Position numbers and translations under genes: made by a program. From assembly GCA_001295905.1 (NCBI GenBank), contig LJHT01000086.1, forward strand, positions 1 through 39,918: 39,918 nucleotides of DNA, read 5' to 3'. Below the pieces are notes generated by a model that saw only the letters and a list, made by a program, of their open reading frames with translations, did not search any database and was not told the DNA's origin. Of the stretch, positions 1-7,874 are shown one piece after another (positions within the stretch are counted from its first letter, which is position 1; every line of letters starts with the position of its first letter). Source of the stretch: a beta proteobacterium AAP51. GTDB lineage: Bacteria; Pseudomonadota; Gammaproteobacteria; Burkholderiales; Burkholderiaceae_C.

Positions 1-97
1 CGTGAGGGCTGAGCCCGCGCGTGCAAGGCCGGAAGGCCTTGCACGGCTGGCGAAGGCCTGAACGCGATTTCACGCGTGAGGGCTGAGCCCGCCCGCC
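1..97. repeat. Hairpin and 18-bp direct repeats downstream of the protease gene
   Basis: The 97 bases beyond the leftmost gene hold an 18-bp direct repeat (CGTGAGGGCTGAGCCCGC) at 1-18 and 75-92. Between the copies, at 21-44, lies a perfect 10-bp inverted repeat (GTGCAAGGCC and its complement) closed by a GGAA tetraloop. The hairpin sits just past the stop of the leftward operon, where a transcription stop or an mRNA 3'-end stabiliser would be expected. There is no T-run after it on the minus strand, so it is not a canonical intrinsic terminator. The first copy touches the window edge, so the repeat may be longer or part of a larger array. Confidence 0.5.
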
Positions 98-916
98 TCA
101 GCGCCGCGCCATCAAGGCGTGCAGCAGGCCCACCGGCACGGCATAGGTGATGCCCGTGGGGCTGCTCAGCGCGCTTTCGCGCCCGGCCTTCACCAGCACC
201 ATGTTCACCACGCCCACCACGCGGCCGGTGTCGGTGTCCAGCACCGGGCCGCCGCTGTTGCCGGGGTAGGCGGTGGCGTCCAATTGCAGCAGTTCGAAGT
301 TGCCTTCCCGCAGGCGGCTCAAGGCGCGCGGGTCGAGTTGCCGCGCCGTGGGCGCGGGCAGGGCGGCCGAGGTGATGCTGGAAACGATGCCGCGGTGCGT
401 GACCACCGAGAACCCCAGCGCGCCGCCGATCGGAAACCCCATCAGCGCCACCGCCTGGCCTTCGCGCACCTGGCCGGCGCTTTCCAGCACCAGGCCGGGC
501 AACGGCTGGCCTTCCAGCTGCAGCAGGGCCAGGTCGTGCAGGCGCTCGGTGGCCACCACGCGCGCCAGGCGGCGCTGGGTTTCCGCGCCCGGGCCACCGG
601 GCCCTGACAACACGGCCATCTGCGGCCCGCCCGCGCTGCCGGCGCCGTCGGGCAGCACGTGGAAGTTGGTGGCCAGCAGGTTGCCCAGCCCGCCCGCCTC
701 GGCGATGACAAAACCGGTGCCGCGAAAACCGAAGCGCGGGCTGTCGGTCGGGTTGAAAGTGCCCACGGGCAGCACCGCCGGCTTGCTGCGCGCCACCAGC
801 TCGGGCAGCGTGAGCGCGGCCGTCTGGGCGCCGGCCCGGCCGCTGGCAGCACCGCCACCCAGGGCCAGCCCCGCCAGTGCCAGCAGGGTGCCCCGGCGGC
901 GGGTGCAGGGCCTCAA
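98..916 (-). CDS. Exported trypsin-like serine protease (S1/HtrA-type, no PDZ)
   Basis: The 272-aa protein carries a complete chymotrypsin-fold triad: His86 in the ATNFHV context, Asp128 in HDLALLQL and Ser221 in GNSGGP. The N-terminus has arginines followed by a hydrophobic stretch to about residue 30, ending near AGA-QT; this is a Sec signal or, given the RRRG context, possibly a Tat signal. No PDZ domain follows the protease domain, unlike DegP/DegS, so it resembles short stand-alone S1C proteases. The start is TTG at 916, and TTGA overlaps the stop of the upstream TPR lipoprotein gene, so translation is probably coupled. It is the last gene of the prs block. A role in trimming or quality control of PEP-CTERM proteins or envelope components is inferred only from position. 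Family call strong, substrate unknown. Confidence 0.85.
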   Translation of the reverse strand: MRPCTRRRGTLLALAGLALGGGAASGRAGAQTAALTLPELVARSKPAVLPVGTFNPTDSPRFGFRGTGFVIAEAGGLGNLLATNFHVLPDGAGSAGGPQMAVLSGPGGPGAETQRRLARVVATERLHDLALLQLEGQPLPGLVLESAGQVREGQAVALMGFPIGGALGFSVVTHRGIVSSITSAALPAPTARQLDPRALSRLREGNFELLQLDATAYPGNSGGPVLDTDTGRVVGVVNMVLVKAGRESALSSPTGITYAVPVGLLHALMARR

Positions 917-3693
917 AGCGTGCTCAGCAGCTGGGTCACTTCGGCCTGGTTGGCGAACTGGTCGCCCAGGCGCGCCAGCGTGTCGAGCTCGGCGCGTGCG
1001 CGGGTCTTGTCGCCGGCCTTGATGTAGAGCTTGGCCAGGCGCAGCGTCAGCGAGGGGTCCTTGGGTTCCAGCGTGATGGCGCGCTTCTGCGCCTCGATGG
1101 CCTCGGGCAGCTTGTTCTCGACCTCCAGCGCGTGCGAGAGCGTGTCCACCAGCGGCGCGCGGTCGGGCAGCAGCTGGTTGGCCTTCTGCGCCATGGCCAG
1201 CGCGCCGGGCTTGCCCTGCTTGGCTAGCAGCCAGGCCACGTTGTTCAGTGCCAGCGCGTTGTCGGGCTGCACGGCCAGCACGGCGCGGTAGCGGGCTTCG
1301 GCGCGGGGCAGGTCGTTCTGCGCCAGCGCCACGTCACCCAGGAAGTAGTTGAAGCTCACGTCCTTCGGGTTGGCCTTGGCCCAGTCGGCGGCCAGGCGCT
1401 CGGCCTCGGCCGCCTTGTTGGCGGCCATCAGCGAGGTGTGCAGCTTCACGGCCGTTTCCGCGTTCGGGGCCAGTCTCTGCGCCGTGCGGAAGGCGGCGGC
1501 AGCGGCGTCCCAGTTCTTGCGCTGAACCTCGATCTCGCCTTCGGAAAGAAAGCCCGTGGCGTCCTGCGGCTTGCGCTTCTGCAGGTCGCGCGCGAACTTC
1601 AGCGCGTCTTCAGGCCGCCCATCGGCCAGCGCCAGGCGTGCCTGCGCGCGGCCGATGTTCAGGTTGTCGGGCTGCAGTTCGGCGGCGCGGCGCAAGGAAC
1701 GGCCGGCGGCTTCGGTGTCTTTCATCACCGCATAGGTTTCGGCCAGGCGCAGCTCTGGCGTGGCGCTGCGCGGCTGCAGGCCCGCCAGCTTGCGGAAGCT
1801 GGTCAGCGCGCGCTGGTGGTCGCCTGCGGCCAGTTCGGCGCGGCCCAGCATTTCCAGCACCTCGGTGCTGTTGGGCAGCGCGGCGCTGGCTTCCTGCGCC
1901 GCCAGCAGCGCGGCCTTGGTGTCGTTGGTGTTGAGCAGGTGGCCGATCAGCGCCACCTGCGGGCGCGCCTCGGTGGGGCCGGCTTTGACGGCTTCGCGCA
2001 AGGCGGCCGTGACGGTGGCCGCCGGCGCGCCTACGCGCGCCTCCAGCTCGGCCAGCGCCATGCGCGCCTGCCAGCTCTTGGGCTGGGCCTGCAGGAAGGC
2101 GTTGAAACGCTTGCGCGCTTCCTCGGGCTTGTTGGCTGCCACATCCAGCGCTGCTAGGCTGGCCACGGCAGGGAAGTAGGCAGGCTCCTTGGCGAGTGCC
2201 GCCTCGAAGCTCTTGGTGGCGCCGGCCACGTCGTTTTGCAGCGTCTGCACGCGGCCGCGCAGCTGCCAGGGCAGCGCCTGGTCGGGCAGCTTCTTCTGCA
2301 GCCCGTCGATGGCCTTCAGCGCACCGGCGAAGTCGTTCTGGCGCAGGCGCGCGCTCACCAGCGCCAGGTCGGCGCGCGGGCCGGCGTCACCGGCGGCCAC
2401 GGCTTCCAGCTCGACGATGGCGCCGCTGCTGTTGCCGCGCGCCAGCTGGCCCAGCGCTGCCGAGGTGCGCACGCGCACGTCGTCGGGCGCGGCCTTCAGC
2501 GCGGCCTGGAAGGCCTGTTCGGAGCGCTGGGCGTCGCCCATCTGCAGGTAGGCCTCCCCGGCCAGCGAGAGCGTGGTGCCATCCGGCTTGGGGCCTTCGA
2601 GCACGGGCTTCAGCACGTCCAGCGTCTTGGCGGGTTCACCGGTGCGCAGGTAGGTCTGCGCCAGCAGAAGGCGCGACAGCCCCTGCTGCGGCACCAGCTT
2701 CAGCGCCTTGCTCAGCAGCGCCTCGGCCTGCAGGTAGTTGCGCAGGCGGAACTCGGTCGCGCCGGCCAGCTCCAGCACGCGCACGTTGTTAGGGAAGCTC
2801 TTGAGCACCTGCTCGGTGATCTCGCGCGCTTTCTTGAAGTCCTGGTCGTTGAAGGCGAACTGCGCTTCGAAGTACAGCGTTTCGGGGTGGTTGGGCGCGG
2901 CCTTCTTGAGCAGGGCGAACTCGGTGCGGGCTTCGTCGTTCTTCTGCAGGGTCAGCAGGCCCTGCACCAGGGCCGAGCGCAGCGTGCGGGAGTCGGGCTG
3001 GCTCTTCAGGCCCGTGCGCAGCGTGGCCACGGCAGCTTCGATGTCGCGCTTGCCGAAAGTCAGGAAGTCGGACTTCAGGACCACGGCGCGGTCGTTGCCG
3101 GGCTCACGCTCGAGCACTTCGTTCAGCAGGAAGAGCGCGCCGTCGACATCGCCTTCGCCGGCTTTCAGGCGGGCCTGCACCATCACGGCCGGCGCGTACA
3201 TCGGCACGGCCTGCAGCGCGACGTCGGCAGACTCGCGGGCCTTGTCCTTCTCGGACCGCATCGCGTAGGCGATGGCCAGCGAGGTGGACAGGTCGGCCAC
3301 GGCCTTGGCGTCCTGCAGCTTCACGTCGGCAAACTGCGTGACGAGCCGCGCTTCTTCGCCCATGGCCAGCAGCGCGCGCGCCAGTTCCGGCAGCACGAGG
3401 TCGTCGCTGAACTTCGCGTCTTGCGCCTTGCGCAGCTCCACGATGGCCGCCGTGCCATCACCCTGGGCCAGCAGCACCTTGCCCAGCAGGTAGCGCGCTT
3501 CGCCCGATTCGGGGTTCTCGCGCAGGGCGTTCTTCAGCTGGATGGAAGCCGCGCCGTAGTCGTTCTTGGCGATGAAGCTCTTGGCCGAGGTCACCATCGT
3601 CGCTTCGTTCTCGGCGCTGCAGGCCACCAGGGCCACGCACACGCCCAGTACCAGGGCCGCGTTCAGGATGTGGGACACGGAAGCTTTCCTCAA
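913..3693 (-). CDS. prsT: PEP-CTERM system TPR-repeat lipoprotein PrsT (copy 1)
   Basis: A 926-aa protein with a lipoprotein signal peptide (lipobox LVAC, Cys25), then almost wholly TPR-like helical repeats of about 34 residues (recurrent A-x-YLLG, EL-x-KA and LxP-x-N/D patterns). Length and style match the PrsT family, the giant TPR lipoprotein next to prsK/prsR in XrtA loci. It is expected to be lipid-anchored and periplasmic-facing, acting as a scaffold in exopolysaccharide or PEP-CTERM export; no enzymatic motif is visible. The start is TTG at 3693, overlapping the stop of copy 2 as TTGA. Its C-terminus (LLSTL) mirrors copy 2 (LLQTL), and the two align along their lengths, so this is a tandem duplication. 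Which copy is the functional PrsT cannot be told from sequence. Confidence 0.9.
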   Translation of the reverse strand: MRKASVSHILNAALVLGVCVALVACSAENEATMVTSAKSFIAKNDYGAASIQLKNALRENPESGEARYLLGKVLLAQGDGTAAIVELRKAQDAKFSDDLVLPELARALLAMGEEARLVTQFADVKLQDAKAVADLSTSLAIAYAMRSEKDKARESADVALQAVPMYAPAVMVQARLKAGEGDVDGALFLLNEVLEREPGNDRAVVLKSDFLTFGKRDIEAAVATLRTGLKSQPDSRTLRSALVQGLLTLQKNDEARTEFALLKKAAPNHPETLYFEAQFAFNDQDFKKAREITEQVLKSFPNNVRVLELAGATEFRLRNYLQAEALLSKALKLVPQQGLSRLLLAQTYLRTGEPAKTLDVLKPVLEGPKPDGTTLSLAGEAYLQMGDAQRSEQAFQAALKAAPDDVRVRTSAALGQLARGNSSGAIVELEAVAAGDAGPRADLALVSARLRQNDFAGALKAIDGLQKKLPDQALPWQLRGRVQTLQNDVAGATKSFEAALAKEPAYFPAVASLAALDVAANKPEEARKRFNAFLQAQPKSWQARMALAELEARVGAPAATVTAALREAVKAGPTEARPQVALIGHLLNTNDTKAALLAAQEASAALPNSTEVLEMLGRAELAAGDHQRALTSFRKLAGLQPRSATPELRLAETYAVMKDTEAAGRSLRRAAELQPDNLNIGRAQARLALADGRPEDALKFARDLQKRKPQDATGFLSEGEIEVQRKNWDAAAAAFRTAQRLAPNAETAVKLHTSLMAANKAAEAERLAADWAKANPKDVSFNYFLGDVALAQNDLPRAEARYRAVLAVQPDNALALNNVAWLLAKQGKPGALAMAQKANQLLPDRAPLVDTLSHALEVENKLPEAIEAQKRAITLEPKDPSLTLRLAKLYIKAGDKTRARAELDTLARLGDQFANQAEVTQLLSTL

Positions 3694-6461
3694 AGGGTTT
3701 GCAGCAGGCGGTTCACTTCAGGCAGCTCGGGCACGCGCGAACCCAGCCGCGCGAGCTTTTCCAGTTCGGCCTTGGCAAAGGCCTTGTCGCCTGCCTGAAT
3801 GGCGATCTTGGCCAGATGCAGGCGCAGCAAGGAAGCCTCGGGCGCCCGCTCAACGGCCTGTTTCTGCACCTCCAGGGCCCGTGCCACCTGGCCGTTGGCC
3901 GCCAGGGCGGCCGCCAGCGTGTCCATGAAGGCGGGCCGGTTGGGCACGCGGGCATTGGCCGCCTCGGCCAGGGCCAGCGCGCCGCTGTCGCCGCGCTGCA
4001 CCAGGATCCACGCCAGGTTGTTCATGGCTGCCGAGTGCTCGGGCTGGGCCTTCAGCACGCGACGGAACCGCGTCTCGGCCAGGGCCAGGTTGTTGGTGGA
4101 CAAGGCCACGCCGGCCATGTAGGCGTCGAAGGTGAAGTCCTTGGGGTTGTCGCGTTCCCACTGCGCAGCGAAGCGGGCCGCTTCGTCGGCCGCACCGGCC
4201 GCCACCAGGTGCATGTGCAGGCGCTGGGCCAGCGCCGACGTGCCCGCCGCCTTCAGGCCGTTGCGCAGCGCCTGCTGCGAGGCCTTGGTGTCTTTCAGCT
4301 TGAGCTGGATGTCGCTTTCGTACAGGTAGCCCGCGTCATCGGTGGGGTCCTGCTTCTGCATGGCCCGCGCCACGGCCAGCGCGTCGGCCGGCCGGTTGTC
4401 GGCCAGCGTCAGCTGCATCAGCCGGCGCTGGGCGATGTCGAGCTTGGGCTGAAGCTGCAGCGCCGTGCGCAGGCTGCGCTCGGCAGCGGCGCGGTCTCGC
4501 AGGGCCAGGTGCACATCCACCAGCCGCAGGTGCGGCACCGGCGACTGCGGGTTCAGGCCCACCAGCTGCCGGAAGGTGTTCAGCGCCTGTTCGTGGTCGC
4601 CGCTGGCCAGCTGGGCCGCGCCCAGCACCTCGACCAGGTCGAACTGGCGCGGCAGTGCCGCGTTGCCCTGCTGCGCGGCGTCGAGCGCGAGCTTGATGTC
4701 CTTCGAGCGCAAGTGGTTGTTGACCAGCGCCACGCGCAGCGTGGGCTCGCCCGGCGAGCGCTTGATGGCCTCATCGAGGATCTTGGTCACCTCTTCGGCG
4801 CTGCCGCCGGTTCGCAGCACCAGCTCGGCGATGGCCAGGCTGGCCTCGTGGTTGCGGGGGTCTGCCGCGAGCTGCTGCTCGAAGCGTGCGCGGGCTTCCT
4901 TGGGCTTGCCATCGGCCAGGTCCAGAGAGGCCAGGGCCGTGGCGGCGGGGAAGAACTTGCCGTCCGTGGCCAGCGCCTTTTCGAAATCGGCCCGGGCTGC
5001 CGGCAGGTTCTTGCGTGCGATGTGGATGCGGCCGCGCACGAGGTAGCCGCGGGCATTGCCGGGCTGCTTGGCGATCAGCGCATCGGCTGCCGTGAGGGCG
5101 GCGTCGAACTCGTTGCGCTTCATGCGCGCGCTGATCAGGGCCAGGTCGGCGAAGCCGTCCTTGTCAGCGGCGGCCACGGTCTCCAGTTCGGTGAAGGCAC
5201 TGTCGGCGTTGCCGCGTGCCAGCTGCGCCATCGCCACCGCGGTGCGGAAGCGTGGGTTGTCGGGGGCCATGGTGGAGGCCGCGACGAACTGCTTCTCTGC
5301 GGCAGCGCTGTTGCCCATCTGCAGGTGAGCGTCGCCGGCCAGGGCGGCCGAGACGGCATCGCCCAAGGCCGGGTCGAGCAGGGGCTGCAGCGCGGTCAAG
5401 GCCTTGGCCGGTTGCCCCATGCGCAGGTACACGGTCGCCAGCATGCGGCGCGCCGAGAGCAGCCGCGGGTTGTTTTGAAGCGCCTTGCTCAGGTGGGTTT
5501 CCGCCAACAGCAGTGAGCCGCCCTGCTGCTCGATGGCCCCGGCCAGGTACAGCGTGCCGCTGTGTTCAGGGGCCAGCCGCAGCAACTGCAGCGTGATGTC
5601 GCGGGCGCGGGCAATTTCGCCCTTGGCGAAGGCCAGCTGGGCCTCTGCAAAGCGCGTCTGTGCATGGTTGGGCAGCACCGCCCGCAGCGCTGCAACCTGC
5701 TGTTCGACCCCGGCGATGTCGCCCTTGCGGAACAGCACGCCCAGGATGGCGCGGTGCGCGGGCAGGTAGGCCTTCTGCACGGCCAGCGCCTGCTTGAACG
5801 CGGCCACCGCTGCATCGGGGTCTTGCTTGATGAGCAGCAGCAGTTCGCCCTTGAGGTGCAGTGCGTCGTGCCGCTTCGGGTCGGCTGCCACCACGCGCTC
5901 GACGATGGCCAGGGCTTCGTCGAACTTGCCCGTGCCGGCCACGATGCGGGCGCGAAGGATCAGCGCCGCACCGTGGTTGGGGTCGAGCTTCAGCGCGTCT
6001 TCCAGGTTGGATTCGGTCTGCGCCCGGTCGCCCTGTTCGGCCCAGGCATTGGCCACGCTGGTCTTCAGGTCGGCCGCGGCAGCCTTGTCGGTCAGCGCCA
6101 GCTGGCCGTACATCGAGGTGATCTTGCGGTACTGCCCGGCCAGCAGCAGCGCACGCGCCAGTGGGGGCACCACGAGGTTGTTGTCGTGGTTCAGGTCGAT
6201 GGCCTTGGTCAGCTCGGTGGCGGCGGCCACGGGGTCGCCGTCGGCCAGCAAGGCGGTGCCCAGCAGGTAGCGCGCTTCGCTGCTGTTGGGCTCGAGCTGC
6301 AGCGCGGCCTTGTACTGGATGACGGCGGCGCGCATCTCGCCCTTGGCCAGGTGGCCGTTGCCGCTGGCGATCAGGCTGGCGGGGGTGTCCTTGCCGCAGC
6401 CGCTGAGTAGAACGGCCAACACCAGGGCCGTACCGGCGGTTCGCAGACGAAGTGCGTTCAT
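3690..6461 (-). CDS. prsT: PEP-CTERM system TPR-repeat lipoprotein PrsT (copy 2)
   Basis: A 923-aa protein whose signal peptide ends in the lipobox LSGC (Cys22), followed by tandem TPR-like repeats to the C-terminus. It is colinear with the downstream copy: the segments around SSEARYLLGTALLADGD and GEARYLLGKVLLAQGD correspond, lengths differ by three residues, and ends are similar. The ATG start at 6461 has an AGGA about ten bases upstream. The gene begins 39 bp after prsR ends, so it shares the prsK-prsR transcript. As the copy nearest prsR it occupies the usual prsT position; the next copy looks like the extra paralogue. The divergence between copies suggests an old duplication with possible division of labour. 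Confidence 0.9.
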   Translation of the reverse strand: MNALRLRTAGTALVLAVLLSGCGKDTPASLIASGNGHLAKGEMRAAVIQYKAALQLEPNSSEARYLLGTALLADGDPVAAATELTKAIDLNHDNNLVVPPLARALLLAGQYRKITSMYGQLALTDKAAAADLKTSVANAWAEQGDRAQTESNLEDALKLDPNHGAALILRARIVAGTGKFDEALAIVERVVAADPKRHDALHLKGELLLLIKQDPDAAVAAFKQALAVQKAYLPAHRAILGVLFRKGDIAGVEQQVAALRAVLPNHAQTRFAEAQLAFAKGEIARARDITLQLLRLAPEHSGTLYLAGAIEQQGGSLLLAETHLSKALQNNPRLLSARRMLATVYLRMGQPAKALTALQPLLDPALGDAVSAALAGDAHLQMGNSAAAEKQFVAASTMAPDNPRFRTAVAMAQLARGNADSAFTELETVAAADKDGFADLALISARMKRNEFDAALTAADALIAKQPGNARGYLVRGRIHIARKNLPAARADFEKALATDGKFFPAATALASLDLADGKPKEARARFEQQLAADPRNHEASLAIAELVLRTGGSAEEVTKILDEAIKRSPGEPTLRVALVNNHLRSKDIKLALDAAQQGNAALPRQFDLVEVLGAAQLASGDHEQALNTFRQLVGLNPQSPVPHLRLVDVHLALRDRAAAERSLRTALQLQPKLDIAQRRLMQLTLADNRPADALAVARAMQKQDPTDDAGYLYESDIQLKLKDTKASQQALRNGLKAAGTSALAQRLHMHLVAAGAADEAARFAAQWERDNPKDFTFDAYMAGVALSTNNLALAETRFRRVLKAQPEHSAAMNNLAWILVQRGDSGALALAEAANARVPNRPAFMDTLAAALAANGQVARALEVQKQAVERAPEASLLRLHLAKIAIQAGDKAFAKAELEKLARLGSRVPELPEVNRLLQTL

Positions 6462-6500
6462 GGAAGCATGTCCTGTATTCCGATGCCAGAAATGCGCGGT

Positions 6501-7874
6501 CTATCGGATCGCGAGCCGCTTCATCAAGTCGTAGAGCGTGGGCCGGCTCACGCCCAGTATCTCCGAGGCGCGAACGATGTTGCCGTCCGAGCGGGCCAGC
6601 GCGGTGATGATGGCGCGCCGCTCGGCAGCCTCTCGCACGGTGCGCAGGTCGAGGTCGGCGTCCAGGCTGCCTTCGGCGCCGCCTTCAGGCAGTTCCGGGG
6701 TCGTCAGGGCCAGGTCCTGGGCGGTGACGTTGTCACCGTCGGCCATGATGGCGGCACGCTTCATGGCGTTGAGCAGTTCGCGCACATTGCCGGGCCAGGT
6801 GTATTTCTCGATAGCCAGCACGGCATCTTCCGTGAAGCGCAGGGCCGGGCGCCGCTGCTCTTGCGCGAAGCGCCGCAGGAAGGCGTGCGCCAGCAGCACC
6901 GAGTCGCCGTTGCGCGCGCGCAGGGGCGGAATCTTGATGACGATCTCGGCCAACCGGTAATACAGGTCTTCCCGGAAGCGGCCTTCCTTGATCAGCGCGG
7001 TGAGGTCCTGGTGCGTGGCACCCACCACGCGCACGTCCACCGGCACCTCTTGCCGCGCGCCCAGGCGTTCGACCACGCGCTCCTGCAGAAAGCGCAGCAG
7101 CTTGGCCTGCAGCGACATCGGCAGGTCGCCGATCTCGTCCAGCATCAGGGTGCCGTTGTGGGCGGTTTCGAACTTGCCGGGCGTCGACTTGGTGGCGCCG
7201 GTGAAGGCGCCCTTCTCGTAGCCGAAGAGCTCACTTTCCAGAAGGTTTTCCGGAATGGCCGCGCAGTTGATCGCAATGAAGCGGCCGGTGCGCTTCGAAG
7301 CTGCGTGCAAACCCTGGGCCAGCACTTCCTTGCCGGTGCCGCTTTCTCCCAGCAGCAGCACCGTGGCGTCGCTGCTGGCCACCCGTTCGACGGTGCGCGA
7401 AATGCGCAGCATCTCGGGGTCGCGGGAAATCATGCCGGCCACGGCGTCCACCTGGCGCAGCGCCTGCAGGCGCTGGTTTTCCGCCTGCAGTTCGGCCATG
7501 CGCGAAGCGCGGTCGACGGTGAGGGCCAGCACGTCGGGGTCTACCGGCTTGGCCAGGAAGTCGTAGGCGCCGAGGCTGATCGCGCGCAGCGCGTTGTTCT
7601 GGTCGTTCTGCCCCGTCAGCACGATCACCTTCACCGCCGGGTCGATTTCCAGCAGCTGGCCCAGCAGCTTGAAGCCTTCGGAAACGGAATCGGGGTCGGG
7701 CGGCAGGCCCAGGTCCATGGTGACCACGGGCGGGCGGTGGCGCCGGAACTGCAGCAGGGCATTTTCGCGGTCGGCAGCGCCGATCGACTCGAACCGGTCG
7801 AGCGACCACTTGAGTTGTTTCTGCAGCGCCAGATCGTCTTCGACGATCAGCAGGAGAGGGTTCGGGGTGCTCAA
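6501..7874 (-). CDS. prsR: PEP-CTERM-box response regulator PrsR, sigma-54 activator
   Basis: A 457-aa NtrC-family activator. The receiver domain (about 1-125) has the acidic pair Asp13/Asp14, phospho-acceptor Asp54 in VTMDLG and Lys109. The AAA+ domain (about 150-375) has Walker A GESGTGKE (176-183), the sigma-54 contact loop GAFTGA (222-227) and Walker B LMLDEIG (243-249). A Fis-type helix-turn-helix ends the protein (about 428-452, [12 protein letters not shown]). An intact GAFTGA loop means it should remodel RNA polymerase-sigma-54. The start is TTG at 7874 overlapping the prsK stop as TTGA, so kinase and regulator are translationally coupled. The sigma-54 promoter in front of the PEP-CTERM gene at 11873-11888 is its obvious local target. 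Confidence 0.95.
   Translation of the reverse strand: MSTPNPLLLIVEDDLALQKQLKWSLDRFESIGAADRENALLQFRRHRPPVVTMDLGLPPDPDSVSEGFKLLGQLLEIDPAVKVIVLTGQNDQNNALRAISLGAYDFLAKPVDPDVLALTVDRASRMAELQAENQRLQALRQVDAVAGMISRDPEMLRISRTVERVASSDATVLLLGESGTGKEVLAQGLHAASKRTGRFIAINCAAIPENLLESELFGYEKGAFTGATKSTPGKFETAHNGTLMLDEIGDLPMSLQAKLLRFLQERVVERLGARQEVPVDVRVVGATHQDLTALIKEGRFREDLYYRLAEIVIKIPPLRARNGDSVLLAHAFLRRFAQEQRRPALRFTEDAVLAIEKYTWPGNVRELLNAMKRAAIMADGDNVTAQDLALTTPELPEGGAEGSLDADLDLRTVREAAERRAIITALARSDGNIVRASEILGVSRPTLYDLMKRLAIR

Noticed and set aside
3699..5516. 605-aa open frame antisense to the second prsT copy
   Set aside because: Low-complexity shadow of a TPR gene; no start context or recognisable fold.
6473..6488. 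Minus-strand TGGCAT upstream of the second prsT copy
   Set aside because: The GC dinucleotide is missing at the required distance (TACAG at -12).
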